Positions 51,537 to 58,839 of a stretch of DNA of 64,000 nt are shown here, one piece after another (within the stretch, counting starts at the first letter, position 1; each line of letters starts with the position of its first letter). The notes under the pieces were generated by a model. It was not told where the DNA came from and did not search any database. It was given only the letters and a program-made list of their open reading frames with translations. The DNA comes from Hyphomonas neptunium ATCC 15444. GTDB taxonomy: Bacteria > Pseudomonadota > Alphaproteobacteria > Caulobacterales > Hyphomonadaceae. The position numbers and the translations under genes were made by a program. The DNA lies in the NCBI RefSeq assembly GCF_000013025.1, contig NC_008358.1, positions 1,364,001 through 1,428,000 on the forward strand. Reading direction: 5' to 3'.

Positions 51537-51791
51537 ATGGCCAGCACAAATCCACTGCTTGATGACATTGCAGGCCTGATGACGGGCGCCCTCGGCGCCG
51601 CGCGCGCTGCCGGCGAAGAAGCCAGGACCGCCGCGCAGGCCCGCGTGCGCGCTCTGATTGCCGATATGGACCTTGCAGGGCGCGACGAAGTTGAAGCCCT
51701 GAAGGCGATTGCAACAGCGGCGCTGGACCGTGTGGATGCCCTCGAGGCGCGAATTGCTGCCCTTGAAGCGGCAAAATCCACTGAAAGCTGA
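51537..51791 (+). CDS. ubiK: Ubiquinone synthesis accessory factor UbiK (BMFP/YqiC family)
   Basis: An 84-residue helical protein with the family opening NPLLDDIAGLMTGALG and a C-terminal coiled-coil (AALDRVDALEARIAALEAA). UbiK helps the aerobic ubiquinone-synthesis complex together with UbiJ. AAGGAG lies upstream of the ATG at 51537. It leads a plus-strand group ubiK, ybjN, proC. In Pfam this is a BMFP domain protein. Confidence 0.88.
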   Translation: MASTNPLLDDIAGLMTGALGAARAAGEEARTAAQARVRALIADMDLAGRDEVEALKAIATAALDRVDALEARIAALEAAKSTES

Positions 51792-51902
51792 CCGTTAACT
51801 GCTTATGAACTTTGACATCCCCGGTACGCCCGGCGTTGAGTGCGGTTGGATTTGTGGTGCGAATCCGGCAGCTTATGCAAATCTCAACGCGGAGGCCCGC
51901 CC

Positions 51903-52406
51903 ATGAGCCTGGAACTTAGCCGCAGCGACCTGCTGGCAATTGACCCCCTAGATGTCGTGGAAGACGTGCTGGAAGCCGCTGGCTGGCCAGCCGAACGCGA
52001 CGAAGAAGGCACGCTTCAAGTGGTCGCCGAAACCCGCTGGGGAGATATGGGCGCGCTGTTTGCGCACCGTCCCGAGCCCGCCGCCGTGCATTTCTCGATG
52101 ACGCTGGACGTGAAACCGCAGGACGGCAAACGCGCGCTGATCAACGAACTCGTGATCCTCGCCAATGAGCGCCTCTGGATCGGGCATTTCGATTTCTGGG
52201 CGGATGATGGCGTGATCGTGTTCCGCTACACTTTCCCGCTGGAAGGCCGCGAAGAGCTGACCGAGGGCGAAGTGAGCGCGGTTCTGGCCGCCTCCATCAG
52301 CGCCGCCGACCGGTTTATCCCGGCGTTCAATTTCCTTGTCTGGGCTGGCAAGTCTCCGCGCGATGCGATCGACGCGGTGATGTTTGAAACCCACGGCGAA
52401 GCCTGA
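51903..52406 (+). CDS. YbjN-domain protein
   Basis: A 167-residue cytoplasmic protein whose EDVLEAAGWPAERDEEGTLQVV and FRYTFPLEG segments match the YbjN family. YbjN proteins are thought to be chaperone-like or type III secretion chaperone-fold proteins; the role is unclear. I chose the ATG at 51903 with GGAGG eight bases upstream. It lies between ubiK and proC, a common arrangement in alphaproteobacteria. Confidence 0.87.
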   Translation: MSLELSRSDLLAIDPLDVVEDVLEAAGWPAERDEEGTLQVVAETRWGDMGALFAHRPEPAAVHFSMTLDVKPQDGKRALINELVILANERLWIGHFDFWADDGVIVFRYTFPLEGREELTEGEVSAVLAASISAADRFIPAFNFLVWAGKSPRDAIDAVMFETHGEA

Positions 52407-52415
52407 GCTGACCCG

Positions 52416-53222
52416 ATGAAGCCAGCAGCGTCCCTGACCCTTGTCGGCGCGGGCCGAATGGGCTCCGCGCTGCTGCATGGCTGGCTGAAGGGTCCCGAGC
52501 GCGAAATTTCGGTGATTGAACCTTCGCCGCGTCCCGAGATACGGGCGTTGGCGGAGGAGGGGCGTATCCAGCTCAATCCGGCGCCGTCTGAAAGCAGCAT
52601 CATTGTGCTGGCGGTAAAGCCTCAGCAGTTTGCGGCGGTCTCCGAGCAGGCCAAAGCCTTCGTCGGCCCTAAATCGGTTGCCATCTCGATCATGGCGGGT
52701 GTGCGCCTGGCGCAGCTTTCGCGGCGGCTCGGCACGGAGCGGGTGATCCGCTCCATGCCGAACACGCCCGGCGCTATCGGGCAGGGCGTTACCGTTTTCA
52801 CCGCGCCCGAAGGGGCCAAGCGCACCGATCTGTCTGCCGCGCGCGAGCTGCTCGCGCCGCTGGGCGAGGTGCATGGGCCGGTGGACGAGGCCATGATGTC
52901 GGCGGTCACGGCGCTGTCGGGCTCTGGCCCGGCTTATATTTTCCTGTTGGCCGAGGTGATGGCGGAAGCCGGCGTGGCGCAGGGCCTGCCGCGCGATCTT
53001 GCGCTTAGTCTCGCCCGGCGCACTGTCGAAGGCGCCGCCGCCCTGATGGGCGAGAGTGGCGACAGCCCCGAAGCGCTTCGCAAAGCCGTGACTTCACCCG
53101 GCGGAACCACCCAGGCGGCACTTGACATCCTTATGGACACGGGTGGGATGCCCGCCTTGTTCAGGAACGCTCTCAGCGCCGCTGCCAACCGCGACCGGCA
53201 GCTGTCCCAAGAGGCGGACTGA
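52416..53222 (+). CDS. proC: Pyrroline-5-carboxylate reductase
   Basis: A 268-residue NADPH-dependent reductase that makes proline. The N-terminal Rossmann motif is LVGAGRMGSALLHGW, followed by the conserved IRSMPNTPGAIGQGVTVF, the helical ALSGSGPAYIFLLAE and VTSPGGTTQAAL blocks. Length is normal. It is 9 bp downstream of ybjN and 20 bp upstream of the TetR-like gene. Confidence 0.96.
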   Translation: MKPAASLTLVGAGRMGSALLHGWLKGPEREISVIEPSPRPEIRALAEEGRIQLNPAPSESSIIVLAVKPQQFAAVSEQAKAFVGPKSVAISIMAGVRLAQLSRRLGTERVIRSMPNTPGAIGQGVTVFTAPEGAKRTDLSAARELLAPLGEVHGPVDEAMMSAVTALSGSGPAYIFLLAEVMAEAGVAQGLPRDLALSLARRTVEGAAALMGESGDSPEALRKAVTSPGGTTQAALDILMDTGGMPALFRNALSAAANRDRQLSQEAD

Positions 53223-53242
53223 CCTCACAGGAGGTAGTTCTG

Positions 53243-53869
53243 GTGGCCGTCACCAATACAGTCATAGAAGCCGGGCTGCTCGCAGCGCTGGAGCTTGCGG
53301 CTGAGAAACCCTGGCCGGAGATCACGCTCGCCGCGATTGCTGCCAGGGCGGGACGACCCTTGCAGGATTTTCACGGCCTCAGCGGGCGCGAAGATATTGT
53401 CGAGGCGCTGGACGGTTACTTTGACCGCGCGATGTCGGCAGAGGGCGTGCCCGAAGACAGCTCGGCGCGCGAGCGGATGTTTGATGTCATCATGAAGCGG
53501 TTCGAGGCGATGGAGCCTTACCGCGCCGGGCTCCGTGAGCTGATGAAATTCCGCGAGACATCGCTGACCCATGTGGTGCGCCTGCCGGCCCATCGCCATG
53601 CCACGGCCGCCTGGGCGCTTGCCTCTGCCGGCGTAGATGACGACAGCGGCGCGCCTGCGAGCCTGAAGCGCATAGCAATTGCCTTCGTCATTGCCGAAAC
53701 AGAACGCGCCTGGCGCAGGGAAAAGAGCGCGGATTTCGCGCTCACCATGGCCGCGCTCGACAAGGGTCTGCGCCGCGCCGAGGACCGCCTCGGCCAGCTG
53801 CGCCGGTTCACGAACAGAAAACCAAGCACAACCGATACAACAGATAAACCTGATAAGGGGGAAGCATGA
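53243..53869 (+). CDS. TetR-like helix-turn-helix protein (COQ9-like)
   Basis: A 208-residue all-helical protein. Its N-terminal 45 residues look like a TetR-type DNA-binding helix-turn-helix, with IAARAGRPLQDFHG. The remainder resembles the COQ9/TetR effector fold, including RERMFDVIMKRFEAMEPYRAGLRELM. In relatives such proteins are near ubiquinone genes, but here the partner is a phosphotransferase. The start is GTG at 53243 after AGGAGG. The tail STTDTTDKPDKGEA has a 9-bp internal period. It overlaps the next gene by ATGA. Confidence 0.78.
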   Translation: MAVTNTVIEAGLLAALELAAEKPWPEITLAAIAARAGRPLQDFHGLSGREDIVEALDGYFDRAMSAEGVPEDSSARERMFDVIMKRFEAMEPYRAGLRELMKFRETSLTHVVRLPAHRHATAAWALASAGVDDDSGAPASLKRIAIAFVIAETERAWRREKSADFALTMAALDKGLRRAEDRLGQLRRFTNRKPSTTDTTDKPDKGEA

Positions 53870-54957
53870 GCCGTCCGGGACTGGATACGAATCCACTGGA
53901 ACTTGGGCCTGACTGGTTCAACACATTGTTTGCAGAGATCGGCATTGATGCCGAGGTTAAGTCTCTGACCTCAAAGTCGATCGGCACGGGCCAGATCGGC
54001 GAGAATGTGCGGTTCGTTTTCGAGTATGCCAAAGCTGGTCCGGGTGCGCCCAAAACGCTGGTCGGCAAGTTCCCGTCGGGCAACGAAACCAGCCTGATGG
54101 CTGCCAAGATGCTGAACCACTACAAGCGCGAAGTGTATTTCTACCGTACCTTCCCGAAGGTCGCCGGGCGCATCACGCCAAACGCGCTGTATACGGATTA
54201 TGACGAGGCCACCAATCGCTTCGCCCTGATCATGGAAGACATGTCCCCCTCCGAGCAGGGAGACCAGCTGAAGGGTTGCGGCCTTGTGGAGGCGAAACTG
54301 GCGCTCTCCGCCGCCGCCGTGTTGCACGCTTCCCATTGGGAAGATCCCACGCTCGACGATTATGACTGGCTGCAGGGCTCCTCCAAGGCGCCGCCGCCAG
54401 GCCTCGGGCCGGAACAGGTCGCCGGGCTTTGGGGCGCCTTCAAGGAACGCTACGCCGCGCAGCTCAATGCAGACCAGATCGAAGTGGGCGACGCTTATGC
54501 CGCCAGCCTGCCCAAATGGGGCGACAGCTATACCGGCCCGCATGCGCTGACCCATTCCGACTTCCGGCTGGACAACATGCTGTTTGGCCCGCCCGGCGCG
54601 GCCAAACCGCTGGCGGTGGTTGACTGGCAGACCGTGGGCAGGGGCGCTCCGGCCAATGATGTGGCCTATTTCATCGGCGCGGGCCTCACCCGCGAGGACC
54701 GGCCCAGGCATGAGCAGGCCCTGCTGCGCTATTATCACGACTGCCTGAAAGCCGAGGGCATCACCAGCTACAGCTTTGAAGATCTCTACCAGCATTATCG
54801 CTGGTTCTCGTTCTACGGCATTTCGGTTGCCTTTGCGGCGGCGATGCTCGTGAAGCAGACCGAGCGGGGCGACGAGATGTTCCTTACGATGCTGCGCCGT
54901 CACACCGCGCAGGTGCGCGACAACAACTCGATGGAACTGCTCAAAACACTGGCCTGA
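53866..54957 (+). CDS. Aminoglycoside-phosphotransferase-fold kinase-like protein
   Basis: A 363-residue protein of the APH/choline-kinase superfamily (EcKinase-like or DUF1679 branch). The catalytic loop is THSDFRLDNMLF (about residues 227-238), and the metal-binding Asp lies in VVDWQTVG. The N-terminal lobe contains KFPSGNETS, a loose nucleotide-binding stretch. The substrate is unknown. It is coupled to the upstream TetR-like gene and followed by a strong terminator. Confidence 0.87.
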   Translation: MSRPGLDTNPLELGPDWFNTLFAEIGIDAEVKSLTSKSIGTGQIGENVRFVFEYAKAGPGAPKTLVGKFPSGNETSLMAAKMLNHYKREVYFYRTFPKVAGRITPNALYTDYDEATNRFALIMEDMSPSEQGDQLKGCGLVEAKLALSAAAVLHASHWEDPTLDDYDWLQGSSKAPPPGLGPEQVAGLWGAFKERYAAQLNADQIEVGDAYAASLPKWGDSYTGPHALTHSDFRLDNMLFGPPGAAKPLAVVDWQTVGRGAPANDVAYFIGAGLTREDRPRHEQALLRYYHDCLKAEGITSYSFEDLYQHYRWFSFYGISVAFAAAMLVKQTERGDEMFLTMLRRHTAQVRDNNSMELLKTLA

Positions 54958-55006
54958 ATATCAGCCTGGTAGGCCAGGGGTTCATTTCCCGGTGCCTGTT
55001 ATTAAG

Positions 55007-55032
55007 ACCGCCCCCTCAAGGGGCGGTTTTTC
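55007..55032 (+). terminator. Rho-independent terminator after kinase-like gene
   Basis: Eight-base arms ACCGCCCC / GGGGCGGT with a five-base loop, followed by TTTTTC. It lies 50 bp after the stop codon. Confidence 0.9.
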
Positions 55033-55233
55033 TGTCTGCACTGTCATGATCGGGGCAGCAAAAAGGCAGGAATCCCCCCTTCGTCCCGCGCTGGAACAGC
55101 TTTGCAAACGGTATCCTAACGCAGCCTGCCAAACTGTCTTTCGAGGTTAGGGCTGGGCTTAAACTCACCTGTGTATGGTCGATTTTACAGACCCCGGAGA
55201 AGCCGGGTGTCGTGCCATCGCCAGGAACAGGTT

Positions 55234-55512
55234 ATGCACATGGAAACGCAGAACGCTCGCCCCATCAGCGTTAAGGGGCCGGACGGCCAGAAGATGACTC
55301 TGGCTGATCTGCCTTCGCCGAACATTTCCCGTTGGGTCACCCGCCGCAAGGCTGAGGTTGTTGCTGCCGTTACCGGTGGACTGCTCACACGGGAAGCTGC
55401 CTGCGAACGCTACAACCTCACGGACGAGGAATATGAGGCGTGGGAACGCCTGTATGCCCGCCATGGGGCCAAAGGTCTCCGGACCACCCGCCTTCAGCAA
55501 TACCGGCGTTAA
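55234..55512 (+). CDS. sciP: CtrA inhibitor SciP (DUF1153)
   Basis: A 92-residue helix-turn-helix protein that in Caulobacter binds CtrA and blocks transcription of CtrA targets in swarmer cells. Family hallmarks are GPDGQKMTLADLPSPNISRWVTRRKAEVVAAV and the C-terminal HGAKGLRTTRLQQYR. The start at 55234 (MHMETQ) follows AGGAA; an ATG two codons later is also possible. It sits upstream of the fliF-type operon as in Caulobacter, and a CtrA-type site lies between them. Confidence 0.95.
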   Translation: MHMETQNARPISVKGPDGQKMTLADLPSPNISRWVTRRKAEVVAAVTGGLLTREAACERYNLTDEEYEAWERLYARHGAKGLRTTRLQQYRR

Positions 55513-55528
55513 GCGGGTATTAGCCACG

Positions 55529-55543
55529 TTAAACCCGCCTTAA
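55529..55543 (+). promoter_or_regulatory. CtrA box upstream of flagellar operon
   Basis: TTAA-ACCCGCC-TTAA fits the CtrA consensus TTAA-N7-TTAA exactly. The right half lies in the loop of a CCCGCC / GGCGGG hairpin (55534-55549) that could also end sciP transcription. It is 65-80 bp upstream of the mini-FliF start. In Caulobacter the fliF promoter is a CtrA target. Confidence 0.8.
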
Positions 55544-55608
55544 GGCGGGGAATCTAGCCTCTCTGGATGTGTCGCAGCCTGATGGTCTGTGGCCATTCGG
55601 AGAGGTTG

Positions 55609-56277
55609 ATGGCGTTTACTCATGCTGCAATTGCAACAGACACAGGCCGCGCGATCCGGCTTGCGGCGCTGGCAGTTGTCTTTCTGGCGCTTTCCCTCGG
55701 TGTCTGGCGGGCTTCCAGCCTGCTGACCGGAGGGGCCGATTCGCCCCGCAGCCCCGCCGAAGCCTCGCTTTCCACCCTCATCGATCCCATCGCCGGCCCC
55801 GGCAATGCGCGCACCTCCGTTGCCTTCAATGCCGAGGGCGGCCGCACCGTATTCGTGTTGCTGGATGCCCCGGCGGCCCCGGTCGCGGGCGATCTGCAAC
55901 GCATTCTGCCTGAAGCGGCGGGCCTTGATTTTACACGCGGCGACAAGCTCATCATCGAACAGGCGGCGTTTGCACGCGGCCTTCCCGGCCGTCCGGACAC
56001 CGCCGCCTGGCTGGAACTGGGCGCGCTGGGGCTGATCTCCTTCATTTCTGCGGGCATGGCGCTCGCCACCCTGCGCCGGAGCCCGGTGCCAGCCATCCCG
56101 GCGCCGGTGCGCGAGCCGGAAAGAGCCCATTCCGGGCCGCGCAGCGACATTCTGCGCCCCTCACGGCCCGTTATGCCCGCGCCTGTGGCCGAAGCCGGCG
56201 ACGTGGCCAAACGTGACCCCGTGCGCTCAGCAGCCGTGCTGCGGGGCTGGATGACAGGCGGGGAGGACGCGTCGTGA
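55609..56277 (+). CDS. Miniature FliF-like protein (MS-ring homologue)
   Basis: A 222-residue protein in the fliF position of the operon. Helix 1 (about residues 16-32) is followed by LIDPIAGPGNARTSVAF and then GLDFTRGDKLIIEQAAF, which align with the two ends of the FliF RBM3 domain. Helix 2 (about 134-154) and a tail ending RSAAVLRGWMTGG resemble the second FliF helix and the C-terminal FliG-binding motif. RBM1, RBM2 and the beta-collar insert of RBM3 (together about 300 residues) are absent. RBS GGAGAGG fits the ATG at 55609. The stop overlaps fliG as GTGA. The call rests on position and short blocks; a full-length FliF may be elsewhere. Confidence 0.72.
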   Translation: MAFTHAAIATDTGRAIRLAALAVVFLALSLGVWRASSLLTGGADSPRSPAEASLSTLIDPIAGPGNARTSVAFNAEGGRTVFVLLDAPAAPVAGDLQRILPEAAGLDFTRGDKLIIEQAAFARGLPGRPDTAAWLELGALGLISFISAGMALATLRRSPVPAIPAPVREPERAHSGPRSDILRPSRPVMPAPVAEAGDVAKRDPVRSAAVLRGWMTGGEDAS

Positions 56278-57230
56278 CGCTGCCCGCTACCCTTACAAGG
56301 CGCCCCGACGATGGCATTCTGCGCGCGGCGCGCCTGATGCGGGCGCTCGGCCCGGAAGCGGCCGGCATCTGGGCCGAGCTTTCCCCGGCTGAGGCCCGCG
56401 AGCTGACCGCGGCGATGGACAGCGTGGCGGATGATCCGGCCGCTGAAGCCGACGCGGCCCGCCTCTTTGCCGAGGCGGCCGGCCGGTTTGGTCAGGCCGA
56501 ACAATTTCCCGCCAGCAGCCTGCACCGGCACAAGGATATCTGGTCGGCGCTCTCTGCCTTGCCAGTGGATACGCTCGTGGCGCTTGTGCGGCCCGAACGG
56601 GCGGCGAACGTTGCGCTCATCCTCTCCCGCCTCTCCAGCGAAACCTCGGCCCGTGTGCTGCGCGCCTTGCCACCGTCATTGGCGGTGGAGACGATGCAGC
56701 GCCTCCTGCATCTCGGCGCGCCCAGCACCGTGGCCGTGAAATGCCTTGAGGATTACCTCACGCGCCGCCTGCCGGCGCTGGCCTCTGAAGGCAGCCGCGG
56801 CGGTCATGAGCGCGTTGCCCGCATCTTTGACCAGCTCGATACGCGCGCTGAGTCCGTGTTCCTTGCCGCGCTGGACAGCGCCGAGCCGGGCGCTGGTCAG
56901 AAAGTTCGTGCCCTGATGTTCACTTTTGATGATCTTGCCGCGCTCGATGGCGGCGGCATGCAGACGCTGCTCTCCACAGCAGACCGCAGCGTGCTGATCC
57001 TCGCCCTGAAAGGCGCGCGCGAGACCACCGCCGCCGCCTTCTTCGCCAACATGACCCAGCGCGCCGGCGATCTGCTGCGCGAGGAAATCGCCGCCCTCGG
57101 CCCCCTGCGCCGCAGCGAAGTGGAGGCCGCCCGCCTCGAACTCGTCACGCTGACCCGCCAGCTGATCCAGCGCGGCGACATTCGGGGCGCCGCCGCCAGA
57201 GGTATTGCCGAGGACGAGTTGATCGAGTGA
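56274..57230 (+). CDS. fliG: FliG-like flagellar motor switch protein
   Basis: A 318-residue rotor protein. The C-terminal torque-generating domain is well conserved: MFTFDDLAALD, LALKGARETTAAAFFANMTQRAGDLLREEI and GPLRRSEVEAAR, with charged residues in the usual helix. The N-terminal FliF-binding half is highly diverged. In the middle domain the EHPQ motif that contacts FliM reads RPERAANVALILSRL, so Glu-His-Pro-Gln is not present. It starts at GTG 56274 and is coupled to the mini-FliF and to the next gene (TGATG). Confidence 0.87.
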   Translation: MTLPATLTRRPDDGILRAARLMRALGPEAAGIWAELSPAEARELTAAMDSVADDPAAEADAARLFAEAAGRFGQAEQFPASSLHRHKDIWSALSALPVDTLVALVRPERAANVALILSRLSSETSARVLRALPPSLAVETMQRLLHLGAPSTVAVKCLEDYLTRRLPALASEGSRGGHERVARIFDQLDTRAESVFLAALDSAEPGAGQKVRALMFTFDDLAALDGGGMQTLLSTADRSVLILALKGARETTAAAFFANMTQRAGDLLREEIAALGPLRRSEVEAARLELVTLTRQLIQRGDIRGAAARGIAEDELIE

Positions 57231-57643
57231 TGACCCAGGCCGCGCGCACCCTTTCGCCCTTTGATTTCCGCCCGGACTTTACCCCGGCGCCGCCCGCTGA
57301 GGCAGGCGAGGTGCGCCTGTCCGCCGAAGAGGTGGTCGCGCTGATTGCGCGCGTGCGGTCAGACGCGCTGGCTGAAACCTCCCGCCAGGAGGCGCAGGAA
57401 ACGCTCGACAGGCTGGACCGTGTGACGGCAACGATGCGCGACGTGCTCTCCGATCTGTTGAAGCTGATGCAGATCATGGATTCTGCCGCCTATGACACCG
57501 GCACCAGCGCGCAGTTGCGGAGCACCGTCACGGGCCTCGCCCAGCGCCTGCTCGACGGGCAGGGCGACCTCTTTGGCCTCACAAGAGACCTCAGTGAAAA
57601 GCTGGACAACGCCCCCACAGCCGGGCGAAGGATGGGGCAATGA
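57230..57643 (+). CDS. FlbE/FliH-like small flagellar protein
   Basis: A 137-residue protein in the flbE position between fliG and fliN. The opening SPFDFRPDF and the segment RLSAEEVVALIARVRSDALAE loosely resemble the N-terminus of FlbE/FliH, the export ATPase regulator, but it is about 70 residues shorter and the C-terminal half cannot be matched. Mostly helical with no membrane segment. It is coupled on both sides (TGATG, ATGA). The family call is by position plus weak similarity. Confidence 0.6.
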   Translation: MTQAARTLSPFDFRPDFTPAPPAEAGEVRLSAEEVVALIARVRSDALAETSRQEAQETLDRLDRVTATMRDVLSDLLKLMQIMDSAAYDTGTSAQLRSTVTGLAQRLLDGQGDLFGLTRDLSEKLDNAPTAGRRMGQ

Positions 57644-57909
57644 CCGAGCCGAAGAATCCCGCGCTTGAGAAGATGCTCATGGATGTACCCGTCCGCGTGG
57701 ATGTTGTGCTGGGAGAGGCGCGCATTCCGATGGAGGAGCTGATGGCGCTTTCGCCGGGCGAGATCGTTGCCCTTGAGCGCCAGACCAATGAGCCTGTGGA
57801 TATTTACGTGTCCGGGCGCCTCGTTGCGCGGGGCAAGCTGGTGGTCACTGACGGGCAATTGGGCGTCACGCTCTCGGAAATCATCGATTCCCGTCCGGAA
57901 GCGGCCTGA
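57640..57909 (+). CDS. fliN: FliN-type flagellar switch protein (SpoA domain)
   Basis: An 89-residue protein consisting almost wholly of the FliN/FliM SpoA domain: VPVRVDVVLGEARIPMEELMALSPGEIVAL, with VDIYVSGRLVARGKLVVTDGQLGVTLSEI. It forms the C-ring base and helps sort export substrates. Its length is normal for a short FliN. fliM is not adjacent. The last gene of the compact operon; a dyad follows directly. Confidence 0.93.
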   Translation: MTEPKNPALEKMLMDVPVRVDVVLGEARIPMEELMALSPGEIVALERQTNEPVDIYVSGRLVARGKLVVTDGQLGVTLSEIIDSRPEAA

Positions 57910-57932
57910 ATTAGTTACATCTGGAACTAATT
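57909..57932 (+). promoter_or_regulatory. Perfect 8-bp dyad upstream of phhA
   Basis: AATTAGTT / AACTAATT flank ACATCTGG. It starts at the last base of the fliN stop codon and ends 12 bp before the TATAAT box, so it overlaps the -35 region of the phhA promoter. Probably an operator, for example for an Lrp/AsnC-type regulator of aromatic amino-acid catabolism; this assignment is inference. Confidence 0.6.
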
Positions 57933-57944
57933 TTATTTCGCGGT

Positions 57945-57950
57945 TATAAT
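57945..57950 (+). promoter_or_regulatory. -10 box of phhA, leaderless transcript likely
   Basis: A consensus TATAAT ends eight bases before the phhA ATG at 57958. Transcription would start at or next to the ATG, and there is no ribosome site upstream of it, so the mRNA is probably leaderless. Confidence 0.6.
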
Positions 57951-57957
57951 TACCCGC

Positions 57958-58839
57958 ATGGACACTGCATTTGCCAAGAATCGCTATCATGGCGCCCCCC
58001 GCGCGGACGATTACACCATCGACCAGGCGTGGGAGACCTATTCCCCCGCCGAGCATGACCGCTGGGACAGGCTGTTCCGCCGCCAGAAGGAGATCGCCAC
58101 CGGGCGCGCTTCGAAGGTGGCGCTGGACGCAATGCACAAGCTGGAGCTTTCCCCCTCCGGCATCCCGCATATGGGCCGGCTGTCAGACAAGCTGGAAAAG
58201 ATAACCGGCTGGCGCGTGGTGCCTGTGGCTGAGCTTGTGCCCGATGAGGTGTTCTTCGATCACCTCGCCAACCGCCGCTTTCCGGCAGGCGCCTTCATCC
58301 GCCCGGAGGAAGAGTTCGACTATCTTCAGGAGCCGGACATTTTCCACGACATCTTCGGCCATGTGCCGATGCTGGCAGACCCTGTGTTTGCAGACTTCAT
58401 GGAAGCCTATGGCAAGGGCGGCCAGCGCGCGATGCGCCTCGGCCAGCTGCACAATCTGGCGCGCCTTTATTGGTACACGGTCGAGTTCGGCCTGATCCAG
58501 GAAGAGGACGGACTGCGCATCTATGGCGCGGGCATCCTCTCCAGCCCGCATGAAACCGTGTTCGCACTGGAAGACGCCAGCCCCAACCGTATCGGCTTTG
58601 ACCTGCAACGCCTTATGCGGACGAAATACATTATTGATGATTTCCAGCAGACCTATTTCGTCATACCCAGCTTCGAGGCGTTGCTCGAAACCTGCTACAA
58701 GGATTTCGGCGATGTTTATGCCGAAGTGAAAGGCCAGCCCGACTATGAAGCCAATGAGCTTGCGCCGGGCGATGATGTGATCACCCGCGGCACGCTGAAA
58801 TATTTCAGGGACGGCGGGCGTAAGGCCGGTAAGGCCTAA
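57958..58839 (+). CDS. phhA: Phenylalanine 4-monooxygenase
   Basis: A 293-residue iron- and pterin-dependent enzyme that hydroxylates phenylalanine to tyrosine. The iron ligands are the two His of HDIFGHVP (about residues 130-137) and the Glu of YTVEFGL (about 176). The pterin-side block is PDIFHDIFGHVPM. The bacterial short form lacks the regulatory ACT domain. It overlaps the convergent pth gene by four bases. It has a leaderless-type promoter. Confidence 0.95.
   Translation: MDTAFAKNRYHGAPRADDYTIDQAWETYSPAEHDRWDRLFRRQKEIATGRASKVALDAMHKLELSPSGIPHMGRLSDKLEKITGWRVVPVAELVPDEVFFDHLANRRFPAGAFIRPEEEFDYLQEPDIFHDIFGHVPMLADPVFADFMEAYGKGGQRAMRLGQLHNLARLYWYTVEFGLIQEEDGLRIYGAGILSSPHETVFALEDASPNRIGFDLQRLMRTKYIIDDFQQTYFVIPSFEALLETCYKDFGDVYAEVKGQPDYEANELAPGDDVITRGTLKYFRDGGRKAGKA

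Noticed and set aside
53817-53866. Degenerate 9-bp repeats at the end of the TetR-like gene as another GGACA locus
   Set aside because: The period is 9 and the GGACA core is missing; it encodes the short tail TTDTTDKPDKG and is more likely simple low complexity.
55146-55164. Second CtrA site upstream of sciP (TTAGGGCTGGGCTTAA)
   Set aside because: The spacing is one base too long and the first half-site is imperfect, so it does not fit TTAA-N7-TTAA.
55567-55608. Longer start for the mini-FliF gene at 55567
   Set aside because: It adds 14 residues without hydrophobic or conserved character; GGAGAGG directly upstream of 55609 fits that start.
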